From Ravibacter sp964562455 (GTDB taxonomy: Bacteria; Bacteroidota; Bacteroidia; Cytophagales; Spirosomataceae): a DNA stretch of 64,000 nt. The notes beneath the pieces were generated by a model. That model did not search any database, had not been told where the DNA came from, and saw only the letters and a list, made by a program, of their open reading frames with translations. Within the stretch, counting starts at the first letter, position 1. The number at the start of each line of letters is the position of its first letter. Below are positions 60,853-64,000 of the stretch, in pieces. The DNA is taken from contig CAZLTN010000001.1 in assembly GCA_964562455.1 (NCBI GenBank), forward strand, positions 62,001 through 126,000, in the 5' to 3' direction. Made by a program: the position numbers and the translations under genes.

Positions 60853-62961
60853 ATGAATAAAAACACCCGCCTTTACACCGCATTGCCTGTGGCGGCAACC
60901 CTGCTGACAATGGTATCATGCCAGGAACCTCCCAAATATCCCGAGGGCCTGTCGGTTGAAGATGCACTTAAAAAGTTCGAGCTTAAAGAAGGCTTTTCTA
61001 TAGAACCGTTCGCGACCGAACCCCATATCCAGTCGCCGGTCGACATGGTCATGGATGAGAACGGCAATGTGTATGTCGTCGAAATGGCCGACTACCCATG
61101 GCAGGCGGATACCCTCAATCCGAAAGGCATTATTAAGTTCCTGAAAGATACGGACGGGGACGGAAAAATAGATTCTTCGGTGGTTTTTGCCGACCGGTTT
61201 CCCAGCGCTACCAGCATCTTCCCATGGAAAGGCGGTCTCCTGGTAGCTGCTGCTCCCGAGATTTTTTACCTGAAGGATACGACAGGCGATCATAAAGCCG
61301 ATATAAGAGAGGTACTTTTTACCGGGTTCTTCGATCGTAATTCGGAAGCCCAGATCACCAGTTTCCGTTTCGGAGTAGATAACTGGATTTACGCCAACAA
61401 TAACGGGCAGGCCGGTTCGGTGAGCAGGATCAGCAACCCGGCCGCCGGGAAGCTCAATGTCGGTGGCGGCGATTTCCGCTTCAGGCTGGATAACGACAAA
61501 TTCGAAAGCGAGTCAGGCAATGGTCAGTTCGGCCTGGCTATCGATGACTGGGGAAACAGGTTTTTCAGCCAGAATACGCTGTACATCCAGCAGGCGCCCA
61601 TTGCCGGCCGGTACCTCAAAAGGCATGCCTACCTCCCGTCAACCAGGGGTAGCGTGAAGATTTACGAAGACGATGTCATGTTCCAGAAGACTCCCCCGCC
61701 CTACTGGAGAGCGGAACGCAGCCGTCGCCGCCAGCACAACTACGATTCGCTGGGCCTCGACCGGACAGAATGGGCTGAAGGACATTTTACCGGTGCTTCG
61801 GGAGGGACCTACTACGGCGGAGATGCGTTCCCGGAAGAATACCGCGGGTCGATATTTACAGGAGAAGTAGCGGGTAACCTCGTGCACCGTACTGTTCTCA
61901 AAAAGAACCCCGGGAAGGCCGAATTCGAAGCTACCCGCGGCAAAGGCGAAGAGAACCGCGAATTCCTTGCTTCAACCGACTCCTGGTTCCGTCCTACTAC
62001 GATGTATTCTGCTCCTGACGGGTACCTTTACCTTGTAGATATGTACATGCAGCACATCGAAACCCCGGTGTCTATTCCCGACGACCTGAAAGAAGACATG
62101 GATTTTGCGAAAGGGAGCGACAAAGGACGCATCTACCGCATCTTCCCTTCCGATGGTGCCAAACGCGACCTCAAAAACGTTAACCTTGGCTCAAAATCCA
62201 CTGCCGAGCTGGTAGAATACCTGGGGCATCCCAACCAGTGGTGGAGGCTGACCGCACAGCGCCTGATACTCGAAAGGCAGGACAAATCCATCCTTCCCGC
62301 TCTGAAAGAGCAGTTTGCTACCCACCAGGACCCCAGAGGAAGGCTTCATACACTTTATGCCATCGACGGGCTCGGCGGGCTTGATGCCTCCCTGGCAAAA
62401 GCTGCCCTGAAAGATGCCAGCGAGGGCGTACGCATTCACGGTGCGATACTTTCAGAAAGATTCGCTCAGAACCTGCCCGACCTCCTCGAGCTTGCCAGCG
62501 ACAAAGACGACCGGGTAGCGCTGCAGGCTGCGTTAAGCCTCGGACAATTCCAGGGAGCCAAAGTACAGGAAGCGCTCGCAGGCATACTCGAGCGCTATGC
62601 TTCGCAGCCGCTCTATCGCACTGCCGTGCTTAGCTCGGACGCAGGCTCCTCACTGGCATTCATCAACCTGCTTTCAAAAAAATCATTCTTCAGCGACAGT
62701 GACGACAGGAACAAATTCCTTGAAGATGCTTCATACGTAATCGCAGCGAGAGGAAATGCCGCTGAGCTGACCGCATTGCTTGGATCGGCCGGCAGCTACG
62801 GGGTTTCTTCCCAGAAGGCTATCGTAGACGGTATCGGGAAAGGACTGAAAAAAGCGCCTGACGCGCTGAAAAAATCTCCTGCCCTGGCCAAAGCCATTGA
62901 AAGTTCGGCAGCCAAAGTCGATGGAACAGTAAAGGCTTCCGTCGAAAAGCTGAAGGAATAA
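60853..62961 (+). CDS. PVC-type membrane-bound dehydrogenase lipoprotein with HEAT-like repeats, no cytochrome domain
   Basis: 702 aa from the ATG at 60853. Lipobox MVSC (Cys23). The N-terminal beta-propeller (about 40-440) matches the dehydrogenase domain found in PVC-type proteins: VYVVEMADYPWQAD, LKDTDGDGKIDSSVVFAD, GTYYGGDAFPEEYRGSIFTGEVAGN and TTMYSAPDGYLYLVDMYMQHIE. A helical HEAT-like region follows (about 475-650). Relatives often carry a C-terminal CxxCH cytochrome; here no such motif is present. It should bind a quinoprotein-like cofactor or act as a lectin. Electrons may go to the HiPIP encoded next. Possible role: oxidation of a sugar ring hydroxyl. Confidence 0.8.
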   Translation: MNKNTRLYTALPVAATLLTMVSCQEPPKYPEGLSVEDALKKFELKEGFSIEPFATEPHIQSPVDMVMDENGNVYVVEMADYPWQADTLNPKGIIKFLKDTDGDGKIDSSVVFADRFPSATSIFPWKGGLLVAAAPEIFYLKDTTGDHKADIREVLFTGFFDRNSEAQITSFRFGVDNWIYANNNGQAGSVSRISNPAAGKLNVGGGDFRFRLDNDKFESESGNGQFGLAIDDWGNRFFSQNTLYIQQAPIAGRYLKRHAYLPSTRGSVKIYEDDVMFQKTPPPYWRAERSRRRQHNYDSLGLDRTEWAEGHFTGASGGTYYGGDAFPEEYRGSIFTGEVAGNLVHRTVLKKNPGKAEFEATRGKGEENREFLASTDSWFRPTTMYSAPDGYLYLVDMYMQHIETPVSIPDDLKEDMDFAKGSDKGRIYRIFPSDGAKRDLKNVNLGSKSTAELVEYLGHPNQWWRLTAQRLILERQDKSILPALKEQFATHQDPRGRLHTLYAIDGLGGLDASLAKAALKDASEGVRIHGAILSERFAQNLPDLLELASDKDDRVALQAALSLGQFQGAKVQEALAGILERYASQPLYRTAVLSSDAGSSLAFINLLSKKSFFSDSDDRNKFLEDASYVIAARGNAAELTALLGSAGSYGVSSQKAIVDGIGKGLKKAPDALKKSPALAKAIESSAAKVDGTVKASVEKLKE

Positions 62962-63000
62962 CCGCATAACACGATAACTCATTGTACCAAACACATAAAC

Positions 63001-63390
63001 ATGAATAACAGTAAAATCAGCAGGCGACTATTCTGTTCGGACATCCTGAGCAACGGAGCGCTGCTGCTCGGAGCAGGGACTATCCTGGCCGGCTGCGGAG
63101 GGAACGGCAAAAGCGGGCAAACAGAAGAAAAGACTGCGGAAGAAGCCCCGGTTGCAGAAAAGCCGTCCGGTGATCCCTGTACGGATTTTTCCAATGTAGA
63201 ACCGTCCGAGATAGAAAAGAGGAAAGCGTTGGGTTACGTGGAAAAATCGCCCATCCCTGACAACCTGTGTGAAAACTGCAAGTTGTTTGTTCCCGGGCAG
63301 CCGGGAGCCAACTGCGGAGGATGCCAGTTATTTAAAGGGCCTGTTTTCCTCGACGCATACTGCACTTACTGGGCAGATCCTGAGATTTAA
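63001..63390 (+). CDS. High-potential iron-sulfur protein (HiPIP), Tat lipoprotein
   Basis: 129 aa. A twin-arginine signal (SRRLFCSDIL) runs into a lipobox (LAGC, Cys32). The C-terminal part has the four Cys of a HiPIP [4Fe-4S] cluster: Cys90, Cys93, Cys108 and Cys121 (LCENC, GGCQLF, DAYCTYW). HiPIPs are soluble or anchored periplasmic electron carriers. It follows the PVC-type dehydrogenase by 39 nt, so it is probably its electron acceptor, and precedes the NRAMP-like gene by 23 nt. Confidence 0.92.
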   Translation: MNNSKISRRLFCSDILSNGALLLGAGTILAGCGGNGKSGQTEEKTAEEAPVAEKPSGDPCTDFSNVEPSEIEKRKALGYVEKSPIPDNLCENCKLFVPGQPGANCGGCQLFKGPVFLDAYCTYWADPEI

Positions 63391-63413
63391 AAAAACTCTA
63401 ATAGAAAGTAAAG

Positions 63414-64000
63414 TTGGAAAAATCCGCAAATCCTTTTGTCAAATGGCTTCAGGCCATGGGGCCCGGCCTGATCACCGCGGCGCTCGTTTTTGGCCCTAGC
63501 AAGCTCACAATTACTTCAAAGCTCGGCGCGCTTTACGGTTACGACATGCTGTGGATCATCATAGTGGCTATTTTCTTCATGGCCGTGTTCACAGCTATGG
63601 CTACCCGGATCGGGGCGACCATCCCGGATTCTTTCCTGCAAACCATCAGGAAGAAATGGGGAAAGCCCGTTTCCGTCGTAGTGGGAATATGTGTTTTCCT
63701 GGTTTCGACATCTTTCCAGGCCGGGAATTCCATCGGGGTCGGGATCGCACTGGGAGAGCTGTCGGGAACCTCCCCTACTCCCTGGGTGATCGGTTGTACG
63801 ATTGCGGCGGTAAGCCTCCTTTTCTTCAGGAAGTTCTATTCTGTTCTTGAAAAGACGATGATCGCCCTCATCCTGCTGATGCTTTTCTCGTTTATTACCA
63901 CGTTCGTGCTGGCCAAGCCCGACCCGGTAAAAATGATAGAAGGATTCACGATGCCGTCTCTTCCCGACGGTTCTCTGGGGCTTGTTATTGCCTTTATAGC
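63414..64000 (+). CDS. NRAMP-like divalent-metal transporter, N-terminal part (runs off the right edge)
   Basis: 195 codons visible from a TTG at 63414, the only start in frame after the preceding stop. The helices match NRAMP: MGPGLITAALVFGPSKLTITSKLG (TM1), MLWIIIVAIFFMAVFTAMATRIG (TM2) and further helices to the edge. At the metal-binding position of TM1 the canonical DPGN is replaced by GPSK, so the Mn/Fe site is not conserved; the substrate may be different (Mg or an organic acid). Its link to the dehydrogenase/HiPIP pair is odd and could concern a metal cofactor. Confidence 0.82.
   Translation, partial: MEKSANPFVKWLQAMGPGLITAALVFGPSKLTITSKLGALYGYDMLWIIIVAIFFMAVFTAMATRIGATIPDSFLQTIRKKWGKPVSVVVGICVFLVSTSFQAGNSIGVGIALGELSGTSPTPWVIGCTIAAVSLLFFRKFYSVLEKTMIALILLMLFSFITTFVLAKPDPVKMIEGFTMPSLPDGSLGLVIAFI

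Overview
The window reads as a chromosomal segment of a Bacteroidota member, most likely order Cytophagales (Spirosoma/Dyadobacter-like). The reasons are a SusC/SusD pair behind an ECF sigma/FecR module, a type IX secretion sorting domain, an Hmu-type heme operon, a beta-propeller sensor protein, many lipoboxes, and promoters of the Bacteroidota type (TTG about 17-19 nt before TAnnTTTG). The order-level placement is inferred from gene content only.

Layout. 1-4.4 kb: the start of a propeller sensor protein running off the left edge, then a TlpA-like thioredoxin lipid/redox protein, a Crp/Fnr regulator, a small outer-membrane barrel and DoxX. 4.5-13.9 kb (minus strand): a complete heme-uptake operon with hmuR, Y, S, T, U and V, led by two overlapping 36-codon ORFs and a promoter in which two perfect TGCAAC-N3-GTTGCA palindromes cover the -33 and -7 boxes. 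14.3-17.6 kb: a large secreted T9SS cargo protein. 17.9-32.4 kb: a decayed, partly AT-rich accessory island. It holds a crumbled two-component system, a helicase and a beta-helix protein that cut into each other, two very large P-loop NTPases (one with membrane helices inserted between Walker A and B), an ABC exporter whose permease has an in-frame stop, HigBA, and a zeta-toxin locus whose kinase has lost its Walker A. It ends at a tRNA-Arg(CCG).

32.5-39.4 kb (minus strand): housekeeping genes, namely a Nudix hydrolase, an outer-membrane-like protein, glycogen branching enzyme, a cysteine-less TlpA-like lipid/redox protein and nuoCBA, with nuoA frameshifted in a run of seven G. 39.5-64 kb: a large polysaccharide-utilisation-like locus. 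A GH106-type hydrolase is divergent from ECF sigma, FecR, STN-containing SusC and SusD. After a terminator comes an unusual series: three neutral-ceramidase-fold proteins, three ThuA-domain proteins, two alpha/beta hydrolases (one fused to an SGNH esterase), a kelch propeller, a PVC-type dehydrogenase lipoprotein, a Tat-exported HiPIP and an NRAMP-like transporter.

How the parts fit: the sigma/FecR/SusC set can sense and import a ligand, and the downstream series looks like a periplasmic deacylation-plus-oxidation pathway whose electrons could leave through the HiPIP. This is the best candidate for an undescribed system, followed by the NTPase pair and the rearranged, small-ORF-led hmu operon. 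All functional calls come from reading motifs and context; no database search was run.
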